In this document: in pieces, positions 1-8,769 of the stretch
How the letters are laid out: each line of letters starts with the position of its first letter
Position numbering within the stretch: position 1 is the first letter of the stretch
Assembly (NCBI GenBank): GCA_029258915.1
Contig: JAPDJU010000013.1
Span: 1-33,260, forward strand
Reading direction: 5' to 3'
DNA: 33,260 nt
Source: Thermoproteota archaeon
Lineage (GTDB): Archaea; Thermoproteota; Thermoprotei_A; EX4484-217-1
Position numbers and translations under genes: made by a program
Notes under the pieces: generated by a model
The model's input: the letters and a program-made list of their open reading frames with translations, nothing else
Database searches by the model: none
What the model was told of the DNA's origin: nothing

Positions 1-85
1 ACGATTTAAACTCTCTAATCTTATTAGCTTCCGCAGTATTTTCAAGCTTCTTAAAACCATAGGGTATTTCCAAGGTATCAACCAC
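1..85 (-). CDS. Partial CDS, N-terminus only, unknown product
   Basis: An open frame runs off the left edge. From a GTG at 85 it reads MVDTLEIPYGFKKLENTAEA and about eight more residues. A TATA-like stretch (TATATATTT on the minus strand, about 107-115) lies some 25-30 bases upstream, which fits a short-leader or leaderless archaeal start. A second frame from an ATG at about 97 is also open over this short span, so the frame is not certain. Only 28 residues are visible and I do not recognise the family. Confidence 0.35.
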   Translation of the reverse strand, partial: MVDTLEIPYGFKKLENTAEANKIREFKS

Positions 86-283
86 CTAAACTTCATACTC
101 GAATGGAAATATATAACCTTTAAAAGGGTTTTCGCCAACCAAACCAAAACCTAAGCCTCATAGTTCATGAGCGCATCAAATGAGCAATACTAAGTATATT
201 TTTGGTTTTTGTACCGAAAATTTAACATTAACCTTAGGAAAATATAGCTTAGTAATATAAATTGCAAATTATATGATTGTACT

Positions 284-295
284 CTTTAAAATATA
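284..295 (+). promoter_or_regulatory. TATA box of the FtsX-permease/ABC operon
   Basis: CTTTAAAATATA is centred about 28 bases before the TTG start at 317, the usual archaeal spacing for a transcript with little or no leader. The rest of 86-283 is AT-rich and I see no gene in it. Confidence 0.5.
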
Positions 296-316
296 AGTAA
301 CGAAGGGTTATAGATT

Positions 317-1327
317 TTGAAATCAACGTACAAGTATTACATGCTAACTAAAGCCCTTATAAAAACACTGCTTCTAAGTATAATTCTATGTTTAGCCATA
401 GTTTTTGCGATAGTAACATCAATCAATATTGTGACTTGCGGTTACCAACACACTATAAACGAAATTGTTTCACATTATTTAAGCAAGCCAGCAGAATACA
501 TTACACATAACATTAAGAGGGAATATGGTGAAAACGCCTTATGCTTAGCTTTTAAGCAAGCATTCATAGTTATTAACAACTATAAGACATCTATAAGGAT
601 AATATACACGAACTATACTCTCCTATCCACGTTCTTTAACTTAAAAATAGATAAAAACACTACGTATGTTGGACATGTTTTAGTTAGAACACTTGGTTTA
701 AAAAGAAACACTGCTTTTGCACTAGAAGTTAATGACAAAACATATGTAGTTTCAAATTGGAGCGCATTACCCATTACAGATACGGACCTTGATCTTTCAA
801 TAATTCTTCCAACCCATAATGCTAGTTTAGAAAAATATGATTACTGCCTAGTTAAAAACAACATTAGCTCTTTAAAGCTAATGGGAATAGGTGATACAGG
901 CTTATTTATGAAAAAGATTATGTTGAACATATTTAACATAGTGGTTATTTGGAAATACCTCTTAATATCGGTAGCTGCTATTGTAAGCTCTATAGCTATG
1001 ATAAAAACCTCACTAAGCAGGATAAGTACATTACGTATTTTTAGAAGCTTAGGTGTCTCACTTAAAGAAATCTTAGTATCATATATTGTTTTTTCAGTAT
1101 TAGCTATTCTCCTATCTATGGCTGTAGGATTTTCACTAGGCACAATAGTATCATACATTGTTATTAAAACGCTTTCATTAACATTAGAAATGATACCGTT
1201 CGCTATACATTTTAACTGGCCTGTTTTGGTGAAAGACTACTTATTAGCGCTAGCTGTCTCATTTTTAGCGTTAACATTATCTTCAATCTATATTACTAAG
1301 TTAAGGGTTGCTTATGAGTATTCTTAA
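317..1327 (+). CDS. FtsX-family ABC transporter permease (first subunit)
   Basis: Integral membrane subunit of a MacB/LolCDE-type ABC system. One hydrophobic segment lies near the N-terminus (about residues 15-36), then an outside domain of about 170 residues, then three C-terminal membrane segments. Around residues 232-255, TLRIFRSLGVSLKEI is the typical FtsX-like cytoplasmic loop preceding a membrane helix. The TTG at 317 is favoured by the promoter position; an in-frame ATG at 341 is the alternative. The gene overlaps the next permease by about 14 bases and is first in a four-gene operon. These systems usually move lipids, lipoproteins or peptides or work mechanically; the substrate here is unknown. 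Confidence 0.75.
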   Translation: MKSTYKYYMLTKALIKTLLLSIILCLAIVFAIVTSINIVTCGYQHTINEIVSHYLSKPAEYITHNIKREYGENALCLAFKQAFIVINNYKTSIRIIYTNYTLLSTFFNLKIDKNTTYVGHVLVRTLGLKRNTAFALEVNDKTYVVSNWSALPITDTDLDLSIILPTHNASLEKYDYCLVKNNISSLKLMGIGDTGLFMKKIMLNIFNIVVIWKYLLISVAAIVSSIAMIKTSLSRISTLRIFRSLGVSLKEILVSYIVFSVLAILLSMAVGFSLGTIVSYIVIKTLSLTLEMIPFAIHFNWPVLVKDYLLALAVSFLALTLSSIYITKLRVAYEYS

Positions 1328-2774
1328 AACACTTCGGAAAGCCTATGTAGTGATTAAGGTTTTTAGGGGAAAACACATTGTACTTTATTCCTTAACATTA
1401 CTGGCTTTAACATCTATAACTCTATTTTCTTCTATAACTATTGAATCCGCTTTTAAGACAATATCCTCTATTCTCGTAGAGAGCAGCAATATTTACGTTA
1501 TTTACTCTGGCGAAGCTAAATTACCTATAACAGGTTTTCTACCTGCATATTTAGCAGAAATTATTTCAACAAATAGCAATGTTGTTTCCGTAAGCCCCGA
1601 AGTAACGGTTTTATGTAGGCTTAATGGTTCAGAAATAGTTATGGTTAGAGGAATAGATCCTAAACATTTCACTAAAACATTTAATTTAAAGATTATTAAA
1701 GGCTCATTGTTTAACTTCACCGAAATATTTGCTTCAACAGTAGGCGTAGACTTGGCTAAGAAAATGAATATAACCATAGGTTCTAAGATAGTCCTAATAA
1801 GTGATCTTTGGAGCAGATATGTTACAGTTACAGTTAAAGGAATCCATAAAACCAACACACCCATAGATAGTGAAATACTGGTTCCACTCATTACAGCACA
1901 GTACTTAAGAAGCATGGATGTAAACTACGTGTCAATAATTCATGTTAAAACATTAAATGAAACCATGAGGCTTCATAGGCTTTCAAGTAGAATGTTAAAG
2001 GTAAATATTTCAATAAAGTGGAGCAATGGTTCATTGATAAGTAGCGGTGTTCTATGGGTTCTCGATGAGTATGAGAAGGTAATCACTAAAAAAGAGTTCA
2101 GCCATGGAAATTTAATATTAGAACTTTACCCGGGATCATACATATTTTACGTCGAAGTAAACGGTAAATTCAGCAGCAAGCCATTAAAATTGATCTTAAA
2201 AGAAAATACAGCAGTAGATTTTAACGTAGTAAAACTCATTGGAGAGAAACCTATTACTGAAAAACATAGGCCTCCTGAAACGATTTTCGAAGTAGCTAAG
2301 CAAGTAAGCCATGTTGAACGCGAAAACCCTGTAATAAGTAGTAAAGCAATGGAGGAAACCTTTGAAAAATATGGTTTATCAAAACTTCTTCTCTTAACAA
2401 TACTATTAATCTCACTATTAATTCCTCTAATAGGTGTTTCTTCAGCAACCTCCATGATAATATATGGTTCGAGGAAAAACATTTACATACTTCACGCTAA
2501 TGGTTTATCATTCTTAGAGATAAAAGTGTTCATAGCATTGTTTTTCACAGCAATAACTTTAATGGCATCTATAATATCATACTATATGACATTACATGTT
2601 TTCAACTTCGTATTAGAATTGTTTAAGCCCTTTATTTTCGCGCATAAACTTGAAATTACACATGAAATATCATTAATAATAGTTTTAACGCTTACAGCAA
2701 TAACTGTTGTTTTAACAACACTATTCACACATAGATCTATTGTTGAAGTAGAGGATTTAAGCTATGAAACCTAA
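1314..2774 (+). CDS. FtsX-family ABC transporter permease (second subunit, large outer domain)
   Basis: Second permease of the pair, about 486 residues. An N-terminal membrane segment (about 18-40) is followed by a MacB-type periplasmic-core-like domain; FNLKIIKG and GVDLAKKMNITIGSKI resemble its conserved turns. A beta-rich insert follows (about residues 220-310, LDEYEKVITKKEF...LYPGSYIFYVEVNGK) that resembles a carboxypeptidase-regulatory or Ig-like fold. Three or four C-terminal membrane helices complete the FtsX module. ATG at 1314 is chosen over TTG at 1308 because AAGGG lies about 7 bases upstream. It overlaps both neighbours, so translation is probably coupled. The insert may bind substrate or surface polymer; that is inference. 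Confidence 0.75.
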   Translation: MSILKTLRKAYVVIKVFRGKHIVLYSLTLLALTSITLFSSITIESAFKTISSILVESSNIYVIYSGEAKLPITGFLPAYLAEIISTNSNVVSVSPEVTVLCRLNGSEIVMVRGIDPKHFTKTFNLKIIKGSLFNFTEIFASTVGVDLAKKMNITIGSKIVLISDLWSRYVTVTVKGIHKTNTPIDSEILVPLITAQYLRSMDVNYVSIIHVKTLNETMRLHRLSSRMLKVNISIKWSNGSLISSGVLWVLDEYEKVITKKEFSHGNLILELYPGSYIFYVEVNGKFSSKPLKLILKENTAVDFNVVKLIGEKPITEKHRPPETIFEVAKQVSHVERENPVISSKAMEETFEKYGLSKLLLLTILLISLLIPLIGVSSATSMIIYGSRKNIYILHANGLSFLEIKVFIALFFTAITLMASIISYYMTLHVFNFVLELFKPFIFAHKLEITHEISLIIVLTLTAITVVLTTLFTHRSIVEVEDLSYET

Positions 2775-4296
2775 GCATTTAGCATTGTTTCTACTAATAG
2801 TGTACATTATTGTTATAAGGCTTCTTCCCATATTGTATTGGAATGAAGTTTTCTCAACGGATAGCTGGCCTATTTTAGGTATTGCTGCTAAAGTGGCTAA
2901 GTACACTCCGTCAGATATTTTTTCGGAACCAATTTCAGACGAATATAATGTCTTCTGGCCTTTACTAATAATGTTTAATACTGTTTACAATATAGTTTTA
3001 GATTTAAACTTTAAATTCACAAGCCATTTAATGACTGCAATTATTTCATCTATAACATTTCTAGCAGCATATGTTTTCACTAAAAATATTCTAAGAGACG
3101 TAAAGTTAGCTTTAATTTTTTCATTCCTATGCACTTCACTTAGCTCTAACCTGTTAATGACAGCTTCTATTACTAAAGAAGCTCATGCTTTACCCTTCCT
3201 TTTCCTAATACTCGGTGTTTATGCTAAAAACACATGGAAGTTTAAAGACTTCTGCTTGCTAACTCTTTTAACGATAGCATTAACCATAACGCACCATTTA
3301 ACATCTTTAATATGGCTTTTAATAGTAACCTTTACCTCCATAATACTGGTATTTAAGGGAGCAACGTTTTTAAGACCTAGGTTAACATATTTAGCGCTAA
3401 CCTATGCCATTATGGGTTCTCATTTTTACTTTTTTGGAATACATGGGTTAAAGAACGTAATTGATTTAAACAGTGTAGTATCACTTATAGCTTTTGAAAC
3501 CTTTCCCATAATAGTTTACATACTTGGTTTAGTATTTTATCATGGAAGAAACGTATTATGGAGGTTTTGGATAATAGCTTTAATTCTATGCTCCATAATT
3601 TTAACCTTAAACCCTCTGCCGGCTAATGTGCTTTTACAAATACAACTATATTGTATACCTTTAATACTAATTTCAATCGGGGGAATTCTGGGATATCTAA
3701 GGTTCCCTGAGGGTATAGGTAAAATATTGATTACATCATGGATTCTATCTAACACATTCTTATCAGCATATTTCTACTTTACCTTACCGCCAGGGTTTGA
3801 GCTCGTATTTACAGCTAGAAGTTTAAACTTCTTACTAATACCAATACTTCTACTATTCACTGTTAAACTTTTAACGTTAAAAAACAATTACTTGTTGTCA
3901 GTATTAGCAATTTTAATAGCTACAATACTTATAGCACCCTACCTATTATCAGTCTTCAAGAATGTTGAAGGATTTAGTGAGTATTTCACATATAAGCAGC
4001 ATGAAACAGAGTGTTATACGTGGTTTTTTAAAAACATATCTCATAATGAAAGTGTTTTAAGCGATATAAAAGCAGAATACGTTCTTAAGGGCTTTTACGG
4101 GTTACATGTGAACACAGCTAAACTCATAGAATGCCTGCAAAACAGCGGATGCTCACTATATGCTATACTTCATTGGGAGAATATAGCATACAATAGATTT
4201 TATTTTAACCCTATAGCAGTAAATTATGAGGTTAGATGTTTAAACATACCTGGTAAAATATATGATTCAGGTAAGTGTGTTGTCTGTAAAACATAA
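2764..4296 (+). CDS. Polytopic membrane protein, GT-C glycosyltransferase-like
   Basis: A 510-residue protein with about 11-12 membrane helices and a soluble C-terminal domain of about 100 residues. Features recalling archaeal GT-C enzymes (STT3/dolichyl-phosphate-mannose transferase type) are acidic residues in the first outer loop (STDSWPI, about residue 33, and SDEYNVFW near 59), KEAHALPFLF and THHLTSL between later helices, and the overall layout. GT-C enzymes move sugars from lipid carriers. The gene overlaps the permease before it and the ATPase after it, so it is wired into the ABC operon. No enzyme activity can be assigned from sequence alone. Confidence 0.5.
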   Translation: MKPKHLALFLLIVYIIVIRLLPILYWNEVFSTDSWPILGIAAKVAKYTPSDIFSEPISDEYNVFWPLLIMFNTVYNIVLDLNFKFTSHLMTAIISSITFLAAYVFTKNILRDVKLALIFSFLCTSLSSNLLMTASITKEAHALPFLFLILGVYAKNTWKFKDFCLLTLLTIALTITHHLTSLIWLLIVTFTSIILVFKGATFLRPRLTYLALTYAIMGSHFYFFGIHGLKNVIDLNSVVSLIAFETFPIIVYILGLVFYHGRNVLWRFWIIALILCSIILTLNPLPANVLLQIQLYCIPLILISIGGILGYLRFPEGIGKILITSWILSNTFLSAYFYFTLPPGFELVFTARSLNFLLIPILLLFTVKLLTLKNNYLLSVLAILIATILIAPYLLSVFKNVEGFSEYFTYKQHETECYTWFFKNISHNESVLSDIKAEYVLKGFYGLHVNTAKLIECLQNSGCSLYAILHWENIAYNRFYFNPIAVNYEVRCLNIPGKIYDSGKCVVCKT

Positions 4297-4963
4297 TCCC
4301 GTAATTAAACTAGTAAATGTTTGGAAATCCTACGGTAAAACCTGTGTACTTAAAGAAATTTCTTTAAATGTTTATGAAAAAGATTTCGTAGTCATTAGGG
4401 GTAAAAGCGGTGTTGGAAAAACAACGCTTCTCAAAATAATAGGGTTACTTTTAAAACCATGTAAAGGTGAAGTTTGGATAAACGGTGTAAACACTTTAAA
4501 TCTAAGTGATAAAGAACTAAGTATGTTAAGACTTAAAACAATAGGTTTCATATTTCAAAGCTTCAACCTAATTCCAACATTAAACACTCTTGAAAACATA
4601 GCATTACCTCTTATACTGCAAGGTCTCTCTAAGAGAGAGGCTTTTGAAAAATCATATAGTTTGCTGAGAGAATTCAACATGACTAATTTACCTCGTAAGT
4701 ATCCCTACCAGCTAAGTGTAGGGGAACAGCAAAGAGTAGCAATATTGAGAGCTATAGTTAAAAACCCTAAAATAATTTTAGCTGACGAACCTACAGCAAA
4801 CCTTGATGATGAAAATACTGAAATTGTTTTAGAAGCCCTAGTAAGCCATATTAAATACTCCAAGTCGCTAGTAATTATGACAACAACTTCAGCTAAAGAA
4901 AAGCCGAAAAACTATCCTACAGTAGAATATGTTCTTAGAAACTGTATGTTAATTAAAAAATAG
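4262..4963 (+). CDS. ABC transporter ATPase, LolD/MacB type, with altered signature and H-loop
   Basis: The 233-residue ATPase partner of the two FtsX permeases. Walker A GKSGVGKTT is at 47-55, the Q-loop Gln near 99 (FIFQSFNLIPTLNTLENI, a LolD-like stretch), and Walker B IILADEPT at 171-178. The signature is LSVGEQQR (151-158) instead of LSGGEQQR. At the H-loop, where this family has VTHD/VTHE, it reads VIMTTTSAK (about 205-213), so the switch histidine is missing. The start at 4262 overlaps the upstream gene by 35 bases; a later in-frame start is possible. It is convergent with the phosphodiesterase gene, with only 7 bases between stops. The motif changes suggest slow or atypical ATP hydrolysis. 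Confidence 0.85.
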   Translation: MIQVSVLSVKHNPVIKLVNVWKSYGKTCVLKEISLNVYEKDFVVIRGKSGVGKTTLLKIIGLLLKPCKGEVWINGVNTLNLSDKELSMLRLKTIGFIFQSFNLIPTLNTLENIALPLILQGLSKREAFEKSYSLLREFNMTNLPRKYPYQLSVGEQQRVAILRAIVKNPKIILADEPTANLDDENTEIVLEALVSHIKYSKSLVIMTTTSAKEKPKNYPTVEYVLRNCMLIKK

Positions 4964-4970
4964 AGCATCA

Positions 4971-6314
4971 TTAACTCTGCATAAGCTTCATTAATAAATC
5001 AAAAACCCGCTCTATCCTTATCTCTCCCTTAAACCCTTTTCCAACAGTACCTTCCGGATCATAAACAGCAAATACGCCATGCCAGTCATGTACAGCGTCA
5101 TCAGGTCCCCTATCGTTTTCAGGTAAATATATGGTATCCCATCCAACAGTTCCAGCGGATCTCCACGATAAATTGTCAAAGTAAACTATTAAGTCAGGGG
5201 CATCACCGTTAACTTCAGGGTATAGTTCGTATGGTGTATACACTTTGCTATTCCATGGTTCACCTTTAGGGCCTTTTATTTTCCTTATATCTTTCTTAAG
5301 CTGGTTAATGAGATCCTCGTATTCTTCTTTCTTAACAATACCTTTAGGCTCTCTTCCTTCAAGATTTATAAACATTCTAGCATAATATCCTCCCCAACCC
5401 CACACCATGGTGTGCTCCCAGTCGATTATTTCACGGTCAATATCTTCTCCAGGTCTCCTAGGCTTCTCCTTGAATTTAAGGTAGCCTTGTTCTTCAAGCC
5501 ACTGATTAACAACAAAAGCTCCTTTCATGGCTTTTGCTCCATGGTCTGAAGTAATAACTACGATAGTATCTTTAGGTAGTTTTTCTTTAATACTCTTAAA
5601 TCCTTCATCTATTAGCTTATAGTATTCTGGAATAGTTTTACTATAAACAGGGTGTTCTACATGTCTAGGGTGTTCTCTATCAAAGTATTTCCAGAAAGCA
5701 TGATGTACCCTATCAACACCTATTTCAACATATATGAAAACATCCCATCTCTTTTTCCCCAAAAGATACTGAACAATACTTAAATGTTGCTTGGTCATGG
5801 CGAAAAGTTCCTTTACAATCTTATCTTTCTCATGACTACGGTAAATAACATCGAAAATATATGGTCCGAAAAACCTCTCTAACTCAACTTTAAGCAGTGG
5901 CGGGAATGTATATGGTTTTTCAGGACCTGGCGTTATAAAGTCAGAAATCATAAATCCATGAACGGGTTTTGGAGGATATGTTGGAGGAACACCTATAACA
6001 CCAACCCTATACCCTCTCCTACCTAAAACATCCCATAAGGTAGGTGCTTTAATAAACCTTGAGTTCACAATGTAGCTCTCCCTAACATCCCCAGGTTTTC
6101 TATGTCTAAAACCGTAGATACCCAGTTCTCCAGGCGTTTTACCTGTAAACATAACAATCCATGCTGGTATTGTTATTGGTGGATGACAGCTTTTAAGATT
6201 AAATCTTGTGCCCTCCTCGACGATTTCTTTTAAATACTCAAGCTCAACATTGTATTCCTCATAAAGTATTTTCGGTGGAGTACAGTCCAGTCCTAAAATG
6301 AACATCTTTCTCAA
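4971..6314 (-). CDS. Alkaline phosphatase-superfamily hydrolase (type I phosphodiesterase/nucleotide pyrophosphatase)
   Basis: A 447-residue metal-dependent hydrolase with the superfamily pattern: first metal ligand Asp10 (ILGLDCTPP), nucleophile Thr48 in PPITIPAW, Asp201 and His205 (VDRVHHAFWKYFD), Asp257-His258 (ITSDHGAK), and a late histidine motif near the C-terminus (HDWHGVF). There is no signal peptide, so it is cytoplasmic. Last gene of the sulfate-activation operon, 2 bases after the DHH gene. Members cleave phosphodiester or pyrophosphate bonds in nucleotides; the context suggests a role on APS/PAPS, pyrophosphate-like or sulfated metabolites. Substrate is inferred, the fold is well supported. 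Confidence 0.8.
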   Translation of the reverse strand: MRKMFILGLDCTPPKILYEEYNVELEYLKEIVEEGTRFNLKSCHPPITIPAWIVMFTGKTPGELGIYGFRHRKPGDVRESYIVNSRFIKAPTLWDVLGRRGYRVGVIGVPPTYPPKPVHGFMISDFITPGPEKPYTFPPLLKVELERFFGPYIFDVIYRSHEKDKIVKELFAMTKQHLSIVQYLLGKKRWDVFIYVEIGVDRVHHAFWKYFDREHPRHVEHPVYSKTIPEYYKLIDEGFKSIKEKLPKDTIVVITSDHGAKAMKGAFVVNQWLEEQGYLKFKEKPRRPGEDIDREIIDWEHTMVWGWGGYYARMFINLEGREPKGIVKKEEYEDLINQLKKDIRKIKGPKGEPWNSKVYTPYELYPEVNGDAPDLIVYFDNLSWRSAGTVGWDTIYLPENDRGPDDAVHDWHGVFAVYDPEGTVGKGFKGEIRIERVFDLLMKLMQS

Positions 6315-6316
6315 AT

Positions 6317-7354
6317 TTAAACACCTACATGCCTCAGTAAAGTATTTAGAACAGTGTTTATTTCTTTACCGCATTTCCCCTTACATGTTATAACAAATAC
6401 ATAGTCTTTGCCGCCAACATTAAAACCTTTGCTTTTAAGCTTGCTAAGTATATTTCTTAAATTAAAACTGTAGCTTCTAACATAAATATACTCTAAACCT
6501 AACTTCTTAACAGCATTATCAAAAACAATTACTGAGCCTCTAAATCTATATGCTAACTCCCTACCAATAATAGAGGTTAAGTAATTATCACATTCAAGTT
6601 TAAACAGCTTAACCTTACCGTAATCTCTAATAAGTTCTGTTTTTTCTAAGGCCTTACCTATATTCTCTCTTACAATATCTTTGTTTTTAGAAAGTAGGGT
6701 ATCGTTTAAAACCCCTTTAACGCGAGATTCTGTGAGAACTTTTCTTGCATGGTTTATGCAATTGTAGTCTACAAGTCTATAACATGAATCAATAGCTTCA
6801 ACAGCTTTAAACAGGTCTTTAAGAAGCAAGCCATGTTCCTGACATTTTTTAATTACCCAGTTTTTAAACTTATGATTTTCAATAGCCTTACCTAAATCTC
6901 CAACAATACCTAAGGCCACATATAAATCTAAATTTTTAACATTAAAAAGATCCCTAATAACCCATGTTGTTGAAGGATAATTTTCCTCACTAAATCCCAT
7001 AGCTACGGGGTTGCAGAAACAATTGCTCAGAGGTTTGTTTAAATGGTGGTCGATAACAGCTACTTTAACGTTTAAGGTTTTTTCCAGCTTTAAAACATCT
7101 TCTACGGGTAGGCCGTAATCTAGTATGAGAACTAAGCTTAACGGTAAAGACCTTAGCCACTCCATGTTTATAGCTTCTAAACCATAGCACCCTATTTTAG
7201 GCACGTAGAAGAATGTTTGGGCGTTTAATATTTTAGAAAGTATTGCAGCAGAAGCTATACCATCAGCATCCCAGTGGTGTAAAATAGCTACACTACTTGC
7301 CGTTCTCAGAATTTCAACTATTTTCCTGCAGTTACTCAACAAATGGTCTTTCAA
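6317..7354 (-). CDS. DHH-family phosphoesterase, atypical C-terminal domain
   Basis: A 345-residue DHH protein. The N-terminal domain is complete: AILHHWDADGIAS (Asp29, Asp31), LDYG (Asp79), IDHH (102-104) and GDLGKA. The C-terminal DHHA1-like half lacks the usual GGGHxxAAG substrate motif; near its place it reads GFNVGGKDYVFV, so the histidine is a lysine. DHH enzymes include NrnA/pAp phosphatases, which remove the 3'-phosphate of the pAp left after PAPS is used. Its start overlaps the ATP sulfurylase end by 23 bases, so pAp recycling is a natural guess. The missing motif means another substrate remains possible. Confidence 0.75.
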   Translation of the reverse strand: MKDHLLSNCRKIVEILRTASSVAILHHWDADGIASAAILSKILNAQTFFYVPKIGCYGLEAINMEWLRSLPLSLVLILDYGLPVEDVLKLEKTLNVKVAVIDHHLNKPLSNCFCNPVAMGFSEENYPSTTWVIRDLFNVKNLDLYVALGIVGDLGKAIENHKFKNWVIKKCQEHGLLLKDLFKAVEAIDSCYRLVDYNCINHARKVLTESRVKGVLNDTLLSKNKDIVRENIGKALEKTELIRDYGKVKLFKLECDNYLTSIIGRELAYRFRGSVIVFDNAVKKLGLEYIYVRSYSFNLRNILSKLKSKGFNVGGKDYVFVITCKGKCGKEINTVLNTLLRHVGV

Positions 7355-8480
7355 AATTCAAAATTACCTCTACAACTTCAGGTCTCATCATATATTCAGG
7401 AGGTTTTTCCTTACTTAAAATCATTTTCCTAAGCTTGGTACCGCTAACTTTAACCCTATATTCTTCTTCATGAGGACATATTTTCTCGTTAACAAATCCA
7501 CCGCATTTCATGCAGTAAAATGCTTCCCTAATAAACATAGGTATTATTCCTAAATCGGGGAACTCGTTGAAAATATCCCATGCTTCGTAGGGTCCATAGA
7601 AGTCACCAACGCCAGCATGGTCTCTACCAACAATAAAGTGTGTGCATCCGAAATTCTTTCTAACAATAGCATGTAGTATTGCCTCTCTTGGACCAGCATA
7701 TCTCATTTCCATTCTTAAAACTGAAAAAACAACGCTATCTTTAGGATAGTAGTTTTCTATTAGAGCCTCATATGCTCTAACAATAACTTCATCTTTGTAG
7801 TCTCGAGTCTTCTTCCATCCAACAAGAGGATTAACAAATAGTCCATCTACGAAAGTTAACGCAGCCTTCTGAACATATTCATGGCCTCTATGTGGAACAT
7901 TTCTCGTTTGAAAACCTGCAATAGTTCTCCATCTTTTAGCTTCAAAAAGAACACGGGTTTCAACAGGCCAAAGCCTATATCTTTCAAAAGGCTCAGGAAC
8001 ATCATTAAGGAGATAGATGCTTCCACCTATTAGAAGGTCTTTTCTATGCATTGTTTTGGAAACACCAGGATGTCTTACATCTACTGTTTTGAAAACCTTT
8101 TTACAAAACTCTCTCTTATCCCATTTGTAGATGTCTTCAATTTCCATAATAGCCAACATAGTGTTTTTAAATGAAATAGCGATATCGTCTCCTTCTTTTA
8201 AACCTAAAATTTCTTCTCGGCTAACATCTAAAACTATAGGTATTGTCCATGGAACATCGTTAGCTAATCTCATATCGTAAAGTACATGGTAATAATCATT
8301 GTAAACCATGAAGCCTTCAAGAGGGCTATAAACTCCATGAGCAATGTTAGATACATCAGCAGCTAAACTTTCACTAACACTTACCTTGCGAAGCTCCTTA
8401 GCCTCCTCAAGTAAATATTCTCTCCTACGGCCAGTAACAACACGGTTAACAAGCTTGCCTCCATGAGGTTTCGAAACCAT
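7332..8480 (-). CDS. sat: Sulfate adenylyltransferase (ATP sulfurylase)
   Basis: Makes APS and pyrophosphate from sulfate and ATP in the cytoplasm. The 382-residue length is normal for the archaeal/bacterial Sat type. QTRNVPHRGH at 191-200 is the sulfate/ATP-binding motif with the HxxH-like pair, and GRDHAG at 285-290 is the second conserved loop. Cys323, Cys326, Cys335 and His337 (CMKC...CPH) form the zinc site seen in thermophilic homologues. Middle gene of a minus-strand operon with APS kinase upstream and the DHH gene overlapping downstream. No APS or PAPS reductase is nearby, so activated sulfate may serve sulfation. Confidence 0.95.
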   Translation of the reverse strand: MVSKPHGGKLVNRVVTGRRREYLLEEAKELRKVSVSESLAADVSNIAHGVYSPLEGFMVYNDYYHVLYDMRLANDVPWTIPIVLDVSREEILGLKEGDDIAISFKNTMLAIMEIEDIYKWDKREFCKKVFKTVDVRHPGVSKTMHRKDLLIGGSIYLLNDVPEPFERYRLWPVETRVLFEAKRWRTIAGFQTRNVPHRGHEYVQKAALTFVDGLFVNPLVGWKKTRDYKDEVIVRAYEALIENYYPKDSVVFSVLRMEMRYAGPREAILHAIVRKNFGCTHFIVGRDHAGVGDFYGPYEAWDIFNEFPDLGIIPMFIREAFYCMKCGGFVNEKICPHEEEYRVKVSGTKLRKMILSKEKPPEYMMRPEVVEVILNFERPFVE

Positions 8481-8531
8481 AGACTACCCTCACTAAACAC
8501 TATTACTACTACTTTATTTCGGCTGTATAGG

Positions 8532-8747
8532 TTAAATGTAGCCTAAAGCTCTAAGTCTTTCCTTAATCTTTTCCTCTTCCTCTTTCGTAAAGACTTTTTC
8601 TTCAACTTCTTCAGATAAAACTTCTTTTAAAACGAATTCTACAAGCTCGTCAACGCTTTTGAACTCTCCTTCGCTTTCTTCAACATATTTTCTAGCTTTC
8701 TCGTAAAGCTCCTTAGAAATATGGACTGCAACTTTTTCTTCTCCCAT
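8532..8747 (-). CDS. Small ribbon-helix-helix-like protein in the sulfate-activation operon
   Basis: A 71-residue charged protein. The N-terminus (EEKVAVHISKELYEKARKY) has the beta-strand/helix pattern of ribbon-helix-helix proteins, then SVDELVEFVLKEVL and an acidic-basic tail ending ERLRALGYI. ATG at 8747 is chosen because GGGG lies about 9 bases upstream; ATG at 8762 would add five residues but has no visible RBS. It lies 7 bases after apsK and about 50 bases before sat, so it is co-transcribed. It could be a local regulator or a helper of APS kinase/Sat; neither is shown by the sequence. Confidence 0.7.
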   Translation of the reverse strand: MGEEKVAVHISKELYEKARKYVEESEGEFKSVDELVEFVLKEVLSEEVEEKVFTKEEEEKIKERLRALGYI

Positions 8748-8769
8748 AATCTTAAACCCCATATGTAAT

